Shown: positions 9,842-19,304, counted from the first letter of the stretch. The stretch: DNA of 64,000 nt from Dyadobacter fanqingshengii (GCF_023822005.2 NZ_CP098806.1:1-64000); one strand, 5' to 3'. Program-made: numbers and translations. Notes: a model not told the origin generated them from the sequence alone.

Positions 9842-12271
9842 TTATTTCCTGATCACCGCCTCAAACTCTCGTTCGTAAGCTGAAATCAACCGTTGCATGG
9901 TTTTGTCAATCACTTTGTCGGTCAACGTCTGCTGATCGTCCTGCAAAATGAAACTCACAGAGTAGGACTTTTTCCCTTCCAGGTTTGCGCCTTCGTACAC
10001 ATCAAATACATTCACTGAGCGCAAAAGCTGCCTTTCAGTTTTATATGCGATCTGTCGCAGTTCTTCAAAAGTGATTTTTTTGTTCACCACCACCGAAAGG
10101 TCCCTGCGCACTTCCGGAAACTTCGCAACCTCTTTATATTGGACAAATGCATCGTATTGTTTGAGCATATAATCCCAATCAAAATCCGCGTAAAATACGG
10201 GCGCCTTGATGTCGAGCTTTTTAGCAATGCTCGCTTGAAGCTGTCCGAAACTTACGATGGGTTTACGGTTCAATGTTAGGGACGTTCCAAATTTAAAGAT
10301 TGAAGCATCTGCCTCCGTTCTTTCCACGTCCTTAATCTTAACCGAAGACAAAACCTGCATCACAAAACCCGCCAGGTCATGGAAAACAACTTCCCGGGAC
10401 TTCTCAAACCAGCTTTCCTGTCCAATGTTGCCCGTCAGGAAAACAGCCAGCCTTTCCTTTTCGACATATTTTTCGCCGATTTCATTATAGGTCTTGCCAA
10501 ATTCAAAAAGTTTCAAATCCTTCTGGCGCCGGTTGCTGTTGTAAGCAATCACTTCCAAACCCGAAAAAATCAGCGTTTGCCGCATTACAGACAAATCTTC
10601 GCTCAGATAATTAAGGATTTTGACCGGATTACCTTGAATGCTCTCAGCCAATGAAGTGTGGTAATCAGGCTTCGTCAGCGAATTATTGATCATTTCGTTG
10701 AAACCGTTTGCAACAAGCAATTCGGCAACGCGCAGTTTCAGTTTTTCAGGATCATTAACCGGGAAATCAGACAAATAATCCGAGCTAAGCGCCTCAGAAA
10801 GTTCTACTTGTCCGAAACCATAAATGCGGAGGATTTCTTCAATCACATCCGCTTCCCGCTGCACATCCACGCGGTAAGGCGGAACGATAGCAGTGAAACC
10901 CGTTTCAGCTTGGTCCTGAATTTGAATGTCGAGGCCGTTCAGGATGTTGCTAATGAGGGTTTTGTCTAATGATTTACCAATTAACCTGTCGATGTTGCGG
11001 TAAGTCATTTTCACCTGAAAGTCAGCGACTGGCTCGGGGTAAATGTCGGTAATGTTGGAAGAAACAGTCCCGCCTGCAACTTCCTGAATTAGCAATGCTG
11101 CCCTTTTCAGCGCATACAAGGGCATGTTAGGATCTGTGCCCCGCTCGAAACGGAAAGATGAATCAGTTTTTAATGCATAACGCTGAGCCGTTTTTCGCAC
11201 CCAGATCGGCGAGAAATAAGCCGATTCCAGGAAAATGGACGTGGTTTCGTTGGTGACGCCCGATGTTTGCCCGCCAAAAACCCCGGCAATGCACATGGGT
11301 TCCGGATTTTCATTCGTTCCAGCATTGCAGATCATCAGATCCGAATCCGAAAGTTTCCTTTCCACACCATCCAGCGTCACAAATGTTGTTCCGGCTGGCA
11401 CCGTGGTTACAATCACTTTTTTACCAATGACCTTATCCGCATCAAAAGCATGCATGGGCTGGCCCAGCTCGTGGCAAACGTAATTGGTAATGTCTACAAT
11501 GTTATTAATCGAGCGAATCCCGATAGTTGCCAATCTTTGTTTGAGCCAGGAAGGCGATTCTGCAACCGTAAGCCCGGAAATCGTCAGTCCTGTATATCTT
11601 GGTGCAGCTTCTGAATTTCTTACTTCAACCTCAATTGGCAGTTTTTCATTATTTACGGCAAACGCATCAACCGAAGGAAGTTTGATTTCACGATTAAAAT
11701 AAGCTTTCAAATCACGCGCTACACCGTAGTGTGATGCAGCGTCCGCGCGGTTAGGCGTGAGGCCAATTTCAATTAGGTAATCAGATGAAATGCCGAAATA
11801 TTCGCTGGCTGGCGTGCCATTGGGAAGATCCGTATCCAGCACCAAAATGCCGTCATGCGATGTGCCGACTCCCAGTTCATCTTCGGCGCAGATCATTCCT
11901 TCCGAGAGTGCGCCCCTGATTTTTGATTTTTTCAACACCAATGGCTGATCGCTTCCGGTTGGATATAATGTTGCTCCCACGGTCGCGACGATCACTTTTT
12001 GACCGGCTGCCACATTGGGCGCGCCACAAACAATGGATAATGGATTCTCACCGCCCACGTCCACAGTCGTCAGGCTCAAACGATCTGCTTCCGGATGTTT
12101 GTCGCGGGTAAGCACCTCGCCGATCACAACGCCCTGCAGACCGCCTTTTATGGATTCAATCTCTTCAATGCTTTCAACTTCCAGGCCCGTTGCGGTCAGT
12201 ATTTGGCCGATTTCTTCCGGAGATTCTGTTATTTCTATTAATTCTTTAAGCCACTTATAGGAGATCTTCAT
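9842..12271 (-). CDS. pheT: Phenylalanine-tRNA ligase beta subunit
   Basis: The beta subunit of the (alpha-beta)2 enzyme that charges tRNA-Phe; it carries the editing site and anticodon-binding domain. The 809-aa protein has the expected order: an N-terminal domain (MKISYKWLKELIEI), a tRNA-binding OB fold (about 40-150), B3/B4 editing domain with the LTPNRADAASHYG segment, B5, the catalytic-like core (RIYGFGQV, DLSVMRQTL, LKLFEFGKTY) and the C-terminal FDX-ACB domain. The alpha-subunit gene is not in this window, so the two subunits are encoded apart or beyond it. It is the first gene of the likely pheT-zapA-rny operon. Confidence 0.97.
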   Translation of the reverse strand: MKISYKWLKELIEITESPEEIGQILTATGLEVESIEEIESIKGGLQGVVIGEVLTRDKHPEADRLSLTTVDVGGENPLSIVCGAPNVAAGQKVIVATVGATLYPTGSDQPLVLKKSKIRGALSEGMICAEDELGVGTSHDGILVLDTDLPNGTPASEYFGISSDYLIEIGLTPNRADAASHYGVARDLKAYFNREIKLPSVDAFAVNNEKLPIEVEVRNSEAAPRYTGLTISGLTVAESPSWLKQRLATIGIRSINNIVDITNYVCHELGQPMHAFDADKVIGKKVIVTTVPAGTTFVTLDGVERKLSDSDLMICNAGTNENPEPMCIAGVFGGQTSGVTNETTSIFLESAYFSPIWVRKTAQRYALKTDSSFRFERGTDPNMPLYALKRAALLIQEVAGGTVSSNITDIYPEPVADFQVKMTYRNIDRLIGKSLDKTLISNILNGLDIQIQDQAETGFTAIVPPYRVDVQREADVIEEILRIYGFGQVELSEALSSDYLSDFPVNDPEKLKLRVAELLVANGFNEMINNSLTKPDYHTSLAESIQGNPVKILNYLSEDLSVMRQTLIFSGLEVIAYNSNRRQKDLKLFEFGKTYNEIGEKYVEKERLAVFLTGNIGQESWFEKSREVVFHDLAGFVMQVLSSVKIKDVERTEADASIFKFGTSLTLNRKPIVSFGQLQASIAKKLDIKAPVFYADFDWDYMLKQYDAFVQYKEVAKFPEVRRDLSVVVNKKITFEELRQIAYKTERQLLRSVNVFDVYEGANLEGKKSYSVSFILQDDQQTLTDKVIDKTMQRLISAYEREFEAVIRK

Positions 12272-12319
12272 GCGAATGCTTTCAAAAAATAGGTTTCAAA
12301 TGGCATTTAAGCCGGATCA

Positions 12320-12327
12320 CAAAATTA
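12320..12327 (-). promoter_or_regulatory. -7 promoter element for pheT
   Basis: The minus strand reads TAATTTTG here, an exact TAnnTTTG match 49 bp before the pheT start codon. A good -33 element is not seen. Confidence 0.4.
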
Positions 12328-12406
12328 AGGATTTAAGTCGAACAGCGCCGCCAGACTTGAAATAGTAATGGGTTTTTTTAACAAAACCCTGAAAAGCGAT
12401 GGAAGG

Positions 12407-13066
12407 TTAATTATGAACAGCCGATTCCAGCTGCTCGCCGGCTAATATGGCCACGGAGAGCGTGTTTTCCTTAGGGGGAACAGGGCAGGCATAGCTTTCC
12501 TGATATACACAATAGGGATTATAAGCTTTATTAAAATCCAGGATAATCACATTGTTTTTGATCTCAGAAACCGGATAATCCAGGTAACGGCCGCCTCCAT
12601 AGGTTTCTTTCCCGCTGGTTGCGTCTTTGAAAAGCACCGATATAACACTCTCATTTTTAAGCAATAATAGCTTCTCTTCCTGATCGCCGATCTTGAAATT
12701 GGCATAACCATATTTCTCATATTTTTCCGAAGTCCCGTCTGTATAATTGACCACAACTTCCTTGTCATCCTTCATATAAGGCGAAATGTTGGCCTTAATG
12801 CGGTAAGTCAGATTGGGCTGGAAGTAATGCAGGCCGTGAAAACTTTCTTTATCGGCGATCGGAGAATCGGCAGTTGTGCGAAACTGTTCGTCTTTGGCCG
12901 CGCGCTCATTCAGTATGGTCGTTTTATATTGTTCGGGGTTGCTGGCGATCTGGTCTTCACTGGCTCCGTTAAGACCTGCCCCGGAGAAATTTTCAATGAT
13001 AAAATAGGCCAGGATCGCAATGATCATAGCGATTGTACTGTATCGGATTACTTTATTTTTAAACAT
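12407..13066 (-). CDS. DUF1684 domain-containing protein
   Basis: A 219-aa protein with an N-terminal membrane segment or signal anchor (about 8-26). The DUF1684 core holds the usual conserved phrases FHGLHYFQPN, YGGGRYLDYP and the C-terminal LDFNKAYNPYCVY followed by SYACPVPPKEN. The family is widespread and of unknown function; the conserved FNKAYNPYCAY-like and CPxPPxEN motifs are its hallmark. The gene appears monocistronic with a -7 element 28 bp upstream. Confidence 0.85.
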   Translation of the reverse strand: MFKNKVIRYSTIAMIIAILAYFIIENFSGAGLNGASEDQIASNPEQYKTTILNERAAKDEQFRTTADSPIADKESFHGLHYFQPNLTYRIKANISPYMKDDKEVVVNYTDGTSEKYEKYGYANFKIGDQEEKLLLLKNESVISVLFKDATSGKETYGGGRYLDYPVSEIKNNVIILDFNKAYNPYCVYQESYACPVPPKENTLSVAILAGEQLESAVHN

Positions 13067-13093
13067 ATCGCTATGGAATTAATGAACGGATCA

Positions 13094-13101
13094 CAAACTT
13101 A
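13094..13101 (-). promoter_or_regulatory. -7 promoter element for the DUF1684 gene
   Basis: Reads TAAGTTTG on the minus strand, an exact TAnnTTTG match, 28 bp before the start codon. Confidence 0.4.
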
Positions 13102-13154
13102 CATCCGAAAGCGTGCTTTGAAAAAGTATAGGATGTTTATTTACTTTTTTATCA

Positions 13155-13162
13155 TAATTTTG
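13155..13162 (+). promoter_or_regulatory. -7 promoter element for the response regulator gene
   Basis: TAATTTTG matches TAnnTTTG and lies 90 bp before the response regulator start. No TTG at the normal distance was found. Confidence 0.35.
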
Positions 13163-13251
13163 AATCTTCGCACCGGGCCAGGTTGCGACTTTGGGTGAAA
13201 TATCCCTAAATTGACCTGGCAAATTATTAAACACAATACCTGACCCATCAT

Positions 13252-13629
13252 ATGTCATACACCAAGCGAGTACTCATTGCCGAAGACAGCTCAGTTATTC
13301 AAAATCTGGCAAGGAAGATTCTGGAATTTCAACATTACGAGATCACTTCTGTGAAAAACGGAGAGCAGGTTTTGCAGCTGCTTGAAAAAGAGGATTTCGA
13401 TATTATTTTGCTGGATATCAATATGCCTGTGATGGATGGAATGGAGTGCGCAAGAAGCATCCGTAAATTGCCTAACGAGAAAAAGGCCAAAACACCGATC
13501 GTTGCCATTACCGGAAACGCCAAAAACTATTCGGAAGAAGATTTTAAACAAGCAGGATTTGATGATGCGCTAATGAAACCTTTGAATTTTGACCGTCTGG
13601 TTGAAGTGGTCGCGCATTTGACAGAATAA
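13252..13629 (+). CDS. Single-domain (CheY-like) response regulator
   Basis: A 125-aa receiver domain without output domain. The phosphoacceptor is Asp55 (IILLDINMP), with the acidic pair Glu11/Asp12, the switch Thr87 and Lys109 in place. Such proteins act as phosphorelay carriers or by protein contact. No histidine kinase gene is adjacent; the nearest kinase is 27 kb away. The MBL-fold gene starts 5 bp after the stop, so the two are co-transcribed. Confidence 0.93.
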   Translation: MSYTKRVLIAEDSSVIQNLARKILEFQHYEITSVKNGEQVLQLLEKEDFDIILLDINMPVMDGMECARSIRKLPNEKKAKTPIVAITGNAKNYSEEDFKQAGFDDALMKPLNFDRLVEVVAHLTE

Positions 13630-13634
13630 ACCTG

Positions 13635-14396
13635 ATGAGGATTACATTTTTAGGGACCGGCACATCACAGGGAATACCGGTTATTGCCTGTGAATGTGCC
13701 GTTTGCCGATCCGATGACCCACGCGACAAGCGTTTAAGGACCTCCGTTTGGATCCAGGCCAAAGGAAAATCCATTGTGATTGATACAGGCCCCGATTTTC
13801 GTCAGCAAATGCTTCGGGCCAATGTTAAAGATCTGGATGCTGCCGTTTTTACACATCAGCACAAAGACCACACCGCCGGACTGGACGATATCCGGGCCTT
13901 CAACCACCGCAACCAGCGCGACATTCCGCTTTATGGAAGAGAATCTGTTTTAAAGCAGATCCAGAACGAGTTCGCCTACGCTTTCTCTGAAAACAGATAT
14001 CCCGGCGTGCCTCATTTCGAACTACATAACATTGATAATGAGCCGTTTGATGTGCAAGGTGTAGCATTTACGCCTATTGAAGCCATGCATCATCATTTGC
14101 CCGTGTTCGGTTATCGGGTTGAAGACTTTACCTACATTACCGATGCCAATTATATTTCCGAGCAAGAACAAAAGAAGATAATCGGTTCCAAAGTGCTGGT
14201 TTTAGACACATTACAAAAAGAGCCGCATCTTTCGCATTTTACATTAGCCCAATCCTTAGCGCTAATTAAAAAATTGCAGATCCCAAGCGCATATCTCGTG
14301 CACATGAGCCATAAGCTGGGCAAGCATGCAGAAATTGAAAATGAGTTGCCTTCTCACGTGCATCTGGCTCACGACGGCCTGGTGCTGGATTTGTAG
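13635..14396 (+). CDS. MBL-fold metallo-hydrolase, PhnP-like
   Basis: A 253-aa cytoplasmic metallo-beta-lactamase-fold enzyme. The metal motif is THQHKDHTAG with His74, His76, Asp78 and His79, and further ligands are expected at MHHH around residue 153 and in VHMSHK near 220. The N-terminal GTGTSQGIP and the CxCxxC cluster (Cys19, Cys21, Cys24), a likely structural zinc site, are typical of the PhnP/LipB-associated phosphodiesterase branch. Substrate unknown. It is coupled to the response regulator upstream. Confidence 0.85.
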   Translation: MRITFLGTGTSQGIPVIACECAVCRSDDPRDKRLRTSVWIQAKGKSIVIDTGPDFRQQMLRANVKDLDAAVFTHQHKDHTAGLDDIRAFNHRNQRDIPLYGRESVLKQIQNEFAYAFSENRYPGVPHFELHNIDNEPFDVQGVAFTPIEAMHHHLPVFGYRVEDFTYITDANYISEQEQKKIIGSKVLVLDTLQKEPHLSHFTLAQSLALIKKLQIPSAYLVHMSHKLGKHAEIENELPSHVHLAHDGLVLDL

Positions 14397-14419
14397 CTGG
14401 ACCTGACAACTCCAAACCC

Positions 14420-15112
14420 TCAGCTATACCGGTCATTCCGCCAGGGGTAGGCTGTATTAGAGTAACCTCTTAATTCCCAAAAACCCAGCTTATTTGACGA
14501 CAGGAACTCGATCCTGTTGATCCATTTACTTCCTTTCCATGCGTAAAGCTGAGGCGTGATCATACGCACCGGCCCGCCATGATCGCGCTCCAAGGGCTTG
14601 TTATCAGCTGTATGAACTAGCAAAACATCGTCTTTCAATGCTTCTTCAAGAGATAGGTTAGTTGTGTATTTATCATAACCGTGGCAGAGAATGTGCGTCG
14701 CGCTGGATTTGGGTTGCACAAGGGCTGCTAGATCTGCCAGCCGTACGCCCACCCAGGGCACATCCATGCGTGACCACGTAGTAACACAATGAAAATCACT
14801 GACATCTTCCGTCTGCGGCAAGGCCATAAAATCCTCCCAATTCAATGTAACAGGCGACTCGACATGACCGTCAATAACCAGTTTCCATTTTTGATGAGAT
14901 ATATCCGGCTTAAAACCCAAGTCCAGCACAGGCCATTTCACGGTCTTGATTTGCCCAGCGGGCAGTTTGGGCATTCCGTGGCGGTTGATTTCACCCGTTC
15001 CCATCGGCCGGGCATCAGAAACGGAAGGCGTCGCCGACATTTGCTGCTCAAAACGCGCTTTCAGCTTCATTCTGGCCTCTATGATCTTTTCAAGTTTGCT
15101 GTTATCTTCCAT
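14420..15112 (-). CDS. Sulfite-oxidase-like molybdopterin oxidoreductase
   Basis: A 230-aa protein of the sulfite oxidase-like Mo-pterin family (YuiH/MsrP-like fold). Cys109 in DFHCVTTWSRMD is the expected molybdenum ligand, and HGGPVRMITPQLYAWKGSKW with LGFWELRGYSNTA forms the C-terminal half of the pterin site. No signal peptide or Tat motif is visible, so it is probably cytoplasmic, unlike MsrP. It follows the DUF819 permease gene by 20 bp, and another Mo enzyme is encoded divergently. Confidence 0.87.
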   Translation of the reverse strand: MEDNSKLEKIIEARMKLKARFEQQMSATPSVSDARPMGTGEINRHGMPKLPAGQIKTVKWPVLDLGFKPDISHQKWKLVIDGHVESPVTLNWEDFMALPQTEDVSDFHCVTTWSRMDVPWVGVRLADLAALVQPKSSATHILCHGYDKYTTNLSLEEALKDDVLLVHTADNKPLERDHGGPVRMITPQLYAWKGSKWINRIEFLSSNKLGFWELRGYSNTAYPWRNDRYS

Positions 15113-15132
15113 TAGATATTTTACTAAAACAT

Positions 15133-16368
15133 TTAACCTTCACTAACCCATTGCATCAAAAGCGCAGTCAAATAACCTCCATAAGTGCCGATTGCATATC
15201 CCAAGATAGCAAGTAAAACGCCGACTGTGGCCAGCGACGGGTGAAAAGCTGCGGCCACAACTGAGGCTGACGCCGATCCACCCACATTGGCCTGGCTTCC
15301 CACAGCCAGAAAAAAGAACGGGATTTTAAGCCATTTGCAAACTAAAATCAGAATGATAGCGTGCGTCAGGATCCAGATCAAGCCGATGGCGAAAAGTCCT
15401 GGGTTACCAGCAACTGCCCCCAGGTCCATTTGCATGCCGATTGTGGCTATAAGCACATATAAAAAAACAGATCCTAGCTTCGAGGCCCCTACATGTTCGA
15501 GTTTTCGCACTGGCGTCATGGAAAGTGCAATCCCAATAAATGTAGCAATGGTCACTACCCAGAAAAAAGGAGAAGTAAGACTGTATTTGTCTAAAAAAGG
15601 ATAGTTTTTGGATAAATAAGGTGTGATCATGTCTGCCAGAAAATGTGCGATGCCTGTCGCCCCAAAACCGACTGCTCCGAGAAAAATGTAATCGCGCATT
15701 GCCGGTGCTTTTTCATTTGCATGATGTTGTATATCAAGATGTTCTTTGATGTGTTCGATCGGGCTGCTGTCAGCGCCGAGCCAATGGTCAATGCGGGAGG
15801 CAATTCCTGCTCCGTAAATGAGAAAAGCCATCCATAGTTCCGCAATCAGCACATCAACAGCCACCATCTGTGAGAAAAGCGCATCGCTTGGGTGAAAAAC
15901 TTCCCTTAATGCAGTCTGATTGGCGCCGCCGCCGATCCAGCTTCCTGCAATTGTGGCCAGCCCGCGCCAAACTGCGTCCGCGCCTTCTCCGGCAACGGTT
16001 TGCGGGCTGATTAACCCAATCAGCCACAACGCAAACGGCCCGCCAATTATGATGCCAAGCGTTCCCACAAGCATGGCAATCAGTGCTTTGGGGCCTAAGC
16101 GGCTTAATGAGCGCCAATCCATGCCGATGGTGAAAAAAACAAGGCAGGCAGGCAGGAAATATTTGGAAACGACGGGATAAAGCTGTGAGGTGCTGCCATT
16201 TACAATGCCAAAAGAATTCAACAAACCCGGAATAAAATAGCAAAGCAGCAGCGGTGGTACCAGGGAGTAGAACCGTTTCCAGCCGGGGCGATCCATAGAA
16301 GCCGTGTAAAAAATGGCAGCCAGAATCAGCATTAATAGTCCAAGTACAACGGCGTCGTTCGTGATCAT
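15133..16368 (-). CDS. DUF819 family membrane protein
   Basis: A 411-aa integral membrane protein with about ten hydrophobic segments, matching the DUF819 (YjcL-like) family. Recognisable parts are the WRGLATIAGSWIGGGANQTA segment near residues 132-151 and the glycine-rich C-terminal GSQANVGGSASASVVAAAFHP. The internal similarity of these two segments suggests an inverted-repeat transporter fold, so transport is inferred; the substrate is unknown. It is probably co-transcribed with the sulfite-oxidase-like gene. Confidence 0.82.
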   Translation of the reverse strand: MITNDAVVLGLLMLILAAIFYTASMDRPGWKRFYSLVPPLLLCYFIPGLLNSFGIVNGSTSQLYPVVSKYFLPACLVFFTIGMDWRSLSRLGPKALIAMLVGTLGIIIGGPFALWLIGLISPQTVAGEGADAVWRGLATIAGSWIGGGANQTALREVFHPSDALFSQMVAVDVLIAELWMAFLIYGAGIASRIDHWLGADSSPIEHIKEHLDIQHHANEKAPAMRDYIFLGAVGFGATGIAHFLADMITPYLSKNYPFLDKYSLTSPFFWVVTIATFIGIALSMTPVRKLEHVGASKLGSVFLYVLIATIGMQMDLGAVAGNPGLFAIGLIWILTHAIILILVCKWLKIPFFFLAVGSQANVGGSASASVVAAAFHPSLATVGVLLAILGYAIGTYGGYLTALLMQWVSEG

Positions 16369-16371
16369 TGC

Positions 16372-16406
16372 TTTTGCAGAGTGAGAATCGGGTAAAAATA
16401 GCTTTG
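16372..16406 (+). promoter_or_regulatory. Possible promoter of the IorAB-type genes
   Basis: TTTG at 16372-16375 and an exact -7 match TAGCTTTG at 16399-16406 are separated by 23 bp. A transcript from here would have a leader of about 130 nt before the 2Fe-2S subunit gene. The -33 half touches the start region of the divergent DUF819 gene. Confidence 0.3.
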
Positions 16407-16540
16407 TTTTTTGTTTCGACGAAAGGCGTTTGCCCGCTTATCATGTAAAAGGTTGATCCAGCGAAATTTAAATTTATAAAAGTCCTATTTTTTGTAATTT
16501 ACATCTTGATTTTAGGCGATAACATTAATAATGTTTTACT

Positions 16541-17032
16541 ATGGCGATATATAACTTATCATTAAATGGCAAAAAAGTAAAAGTTGACGTCGAGCCCGAC
16601 ATGCCTTTGCTATGGGTCGTCCGTGATTTTGCCGGATTGAAGGGCACCAAGTTTGGCTGTGGTATGGCGTTATGCGGCGCTTGCACAGTGCACTTAAACG
16701 GTGAGCCTACGCGCTCGTGCCAGTTGCCGGTTTCCGGTGTTGGCAAAAATGACAAGATCACAACCATTGAAGGCATTGGTGATGGTAAGCTGAATGTGAT
16801 CCAAAAAGCCTGGATCGAAGAGCAGGTTCCGCAGTGTGGTTATTGCCAATCGGGGCAGATCATGTCGGCAACGGCGCTGCTTAAAACCAATCCAAACCCT
16901 ACGGATGCGGATATCGATTCGGCGATGAGCGGGAATCTTTGCCGCTGCGGAACATACGACCGAATCAGAAAGGCAATCTACAGGGCGGCAGCAGAAATGA
17001 AAGTTACTGAGGCAGGCATTGGAAAGCGGTAA
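16541..17032 (+). CDS. 2Fe-2S subunit of a xanthine-dehydrogenase-family hydroxylase
   Basis: A 163-aa electron-transfer subunit with two [2Fe-2S] clusters: Cys40, Cys45, Cys48 and Cys60 in the plant-ferredoxin-like N-domain, and Cys99, Cys102, Cys134 and Cys136 in the helical C-domain (QCGYCQSGQ and [12 protein letters not shown]). It resembles isoquinoline 1-oxidoreductase alpha (IorA). It passes electrons from the molybdenum subunit encoded 30 bp downstream. A 15-bp palindrome sits 5 bp before the start. Confidence 0.92.
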   Translation: MAIYNLSLNGKKVKVDVEPDMPLLWVVRDFAGLKGTKFGCGMALCGACTVHLNGEPTRSCQLPVSGVGKNDKITTIEGIGDGKLNVIQKAWIEEQVPQCGYCQSGQIMSATALLKTNPNPTDADIDSAMSGNLCRCGTYDRIRKAIYRAAAEMKVTEAGIGKR

Positions 17033-17062
17033 AAAAGGTCCTTCACATTAGCTCTAAAAACA

Positions 17063-19225
17063 TTGGAAAAAATACAAACTTCACGCCGCGATTTTCTGAA
17101 AGCCTCGGGGATCACCACTTTCGGGCTCGCATTGGGTATTTCGGGTTTTACCAGGGACGCATCCTTAAAAAAGATCAACCCGGCGGTTCTCAGGCTGGAA
17201 ATCAACCCATTTATTATCATTGATACCAACGGCAACATTACCCTGGTTAATCCAAGACCTGATATGGGCCAGGGTTCAACGCAAGCTGTGCCTTCACTTT
17301 TGGCAGAAGAGCTGGAAGTGAGCCTTGAAAAGGTGCTGATCATTCAAAGTGACGGCATGGGCAAATATGGCAGCCAGACTTCCGGAGGCAGCAGTTCCGT
17401 GCGGGAGTTATGGTTCCCGATCCGCAAGGCCGGGGCTGCGGCCAGGGAAATGCTCACGACCACGGCTGCCAGAAGATGGAATTTGCCCGTATCCGAGTGT
17501 CACGCAGAAGATGCCAAAATCGTGCATAAGGGAAGCGGTAAAAGTCTGACTTATGGAGAATTGGCTGATGAAGCTTCCAAACTGGAAATCCCAAAAGATC
17601 CTAAGCTCAAAGAATCCAGAGATTTTAAAATCATTGGTAAATACAATAAAAGGCTCGATGTTCCTGAACGCGTCAATGGCAAGGCGGTTTACGGAATTGA
17701 TGTCGATGTGCCGGGAATGGTTTATGCAAGTATTCTGCATTCGCCCATGATCCATGGAAAAGTGGCTTCTATTGATGATTCGGAGGCAAAAAAGATCAAA
17801 GGCGTTTTACAAGTCATCAAAACCGAAAGGACAATGCCACACAGGACTTCGGAAGCCGTGGCGGTGGTTGCTACTAATTATTGGGCAGCCTTGAAAGGCA
17901 AAAAAGCGCTGGTGGTGAAATGGGACAATGGTGAGCTGGAGAAAACACTCAGCACGTCCAATTACTATGCCGCCACTTACGAAGCGGCCAAAAAAGATGG
18001 CATTAATGCGGAGGAAAAGGGGGATTTTTCAATAAAATATGCTGCTGCGAAAGATAAAATCGAGTTCAACTACGAAACTCCATTTCTAGCGCACGCGCCC
18101 ATAGAACCCGAAAATGCGGTCGCGCATGTAAAGGACGATGGAACTGTGGAAATCTGGGCACCCGTTCAAGGGCCCGACTGGGCGTTGCGTGATGTTTGCG
18201 GCTACATGAAAGTCAAACCCGAGCAAGTCAAAATCAATGTGACTTTACTTGGAGGGGCATTTGGCAGGAAAGCTTATCACGATTTTGTTTTGGAAGCCTG
18301 CCACATTTCCAAGGTTGTCAAAAAACCTGTGAAAGTGGTTTGGACGCGTGAGGACGATATCGCGCAGGGGCCGTACCGCCCGGGAATGCTAAGCCATATG
18401 CAAGGTTTCGTGGAAAATGGAAAAATTACAGGCTTTCATCACCACGCCATTGGCGAATCCATTGCAGGCCAGGTCTTTAAACAATTGAAAGATACGGAGG
18501 CAGACCCGTGGCTAAGCGGTGAGCTCGCAACTGAAAATAATAAATACCGCTTCGACGGCGCTTCAAAAGTGAGCTGGACAAATGTTAAAACAGACATCCC
18601 GGTGGTTTGGTGGCGTTCTGTTTATGCGTCTAATTTCGGGTGGGGGCAGGAATGCTTCGTAGATGAGCTTGCACATCTTGCCAAGAAAGACCCTTTGAAA
18701 GCCAGAATGGAGATCCTTACCGATGATCGCTTTAAGAAAGTGCTTCAAACACTGGCTGAAAAAGCGAATTGGGATGAAAAGCTTCCGGAAGGTTCAGGAA
18801 AAGGTCTGGCTATTTTCAGCTCATTCAACAGCATTTCTGCATGTTGCATTACTGTCTCTAAAAAAGATCAGGGTGTGAAAATTGATAAGGTCGTTTCTGT
18901 GATCGATTGCGGGCATTATGTAAACCCGGATAATGTGAAGGCGCAAACCGAAGGAAACATTGTCATGGGCCTTACCGCAGCGATTAAAGATGGCATCACA
19001 TTTACCAATGGCATCAGCGATCAAAGCAATTTTCATCAATACAACATTATGCGGCTTAGTGAGACGCCTGCAATGGAAATCCACATTATCGACAGTGGTG
19101 CTGCACCCGGTGGAGTAGGAGAGCCGGGCTTGCCTCCGATCGCTCCGGCATTGGGCAATGCCGTTTTTGCAGCAACTGGCAAGCGACTACGCAAGCTTCC
19201 TTTTGACATTGCCAATCTTGGTTAA
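17063..19225 (+). CDS. Molybdopterin subunit of an IorB-type hydroxylase, Tat-exported
   Basis: A 720-aa large subunit that hydroxylates an aldehyde or N-heterocycle next to a molybdenum cytosine dinucleotide cofactor. It starts with TTG at 17063, and the first residues contain the Tat signal SRRDFLKASG with Arg8-Arg9, so the enzyme is likely exported folded together with the 2Fe-2S subunit. Moco contacts are seen in GGAFGRKAYHDF (near 395) and the C-terminal GVGEPGLPPIAPALGNA, where Glu687 is the predicted catalytic base. It has the single-polypeptide IorB length, with no FAD subunit gene nearby, so the electron acceptor is probably a cytochrome. Confidence 0.9.
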   Translation: MEKIQTSRRDFLKASGITTFGLALGISGFTRDASLKKINPAVLRLEINPFIIIDTNGNITLVNPRPDMGQGSTQAVPSLLAEELEVSLEKVLIIQSDGMGKYGSQTSGGSSSVRELWFPIRKAGAAAREMLTTTAARRWNLPVSECHAEDAKIVHKGSGKSLTYGELADEASKLEIPKDPKLKESRDFKIIGKYNKRLDVPERVNGKAVYGIDVDVPGMVYASILHSPMIHGKVASIDDSEAKKIKGVLQVIKTERTMPHRTSEAVAVVATNYWAALKGKKALVVKWDNGELEKTLSTSNYYAATYEAAKKDGINAEEKGDFSIKYAAAKDKIEFNYETPFLAHAPIEPENAVAHVKDDGTVEIWAPVQGPDWALRDVCGYMKVKPEQVKINVTLLGGAFGRKAYHDFVLEACHISKVVKKPVKVVWTREDDIAQGPYRPGMLSHMQGFVENGKITGFHHHAIGESIAGQVFKQLKDTEADPWLSGELATENNKYRFDGASKVSWTNVKTDIPVVWWRSVYASNFGWGQECFVDELAHLAKKDPLKARMEILTDDRFKKVLQTLAEKANWDEKLPEGSGKGLAIFSSFNSISACCITVSKKDQGVKIDKVVSVIDCGHYVNPDNVKAQTEGNIVMGLTAAIKDGITFTNGISDQSNFHQYNIMRLSETPAMEIHIIDSGAAPGGVGEPGLPPIAPALGNAVFAATGKRLRKLPFDIANLG

Positions 19226-19252
19226 AAGGTTGTTTTTAGAAATATTCAACAA

Positions 19253-19288
19253 AAAAATGGCTTCCTGATCACTCGGGAAGCCATTTTT
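19253..19288. terminator. Bidirectional terminator
   Basis: A 13-bp stem AAAAATGGCTTCC / GGAAGCCATTTTT with a 10-nt loop lies between two convergent genes (IorB-type and PAP2). Both strands end in a T run. Confidence 0.88.
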
Positions 19289-19304
19289 ATAATGCCTGAA
19301 ATAG

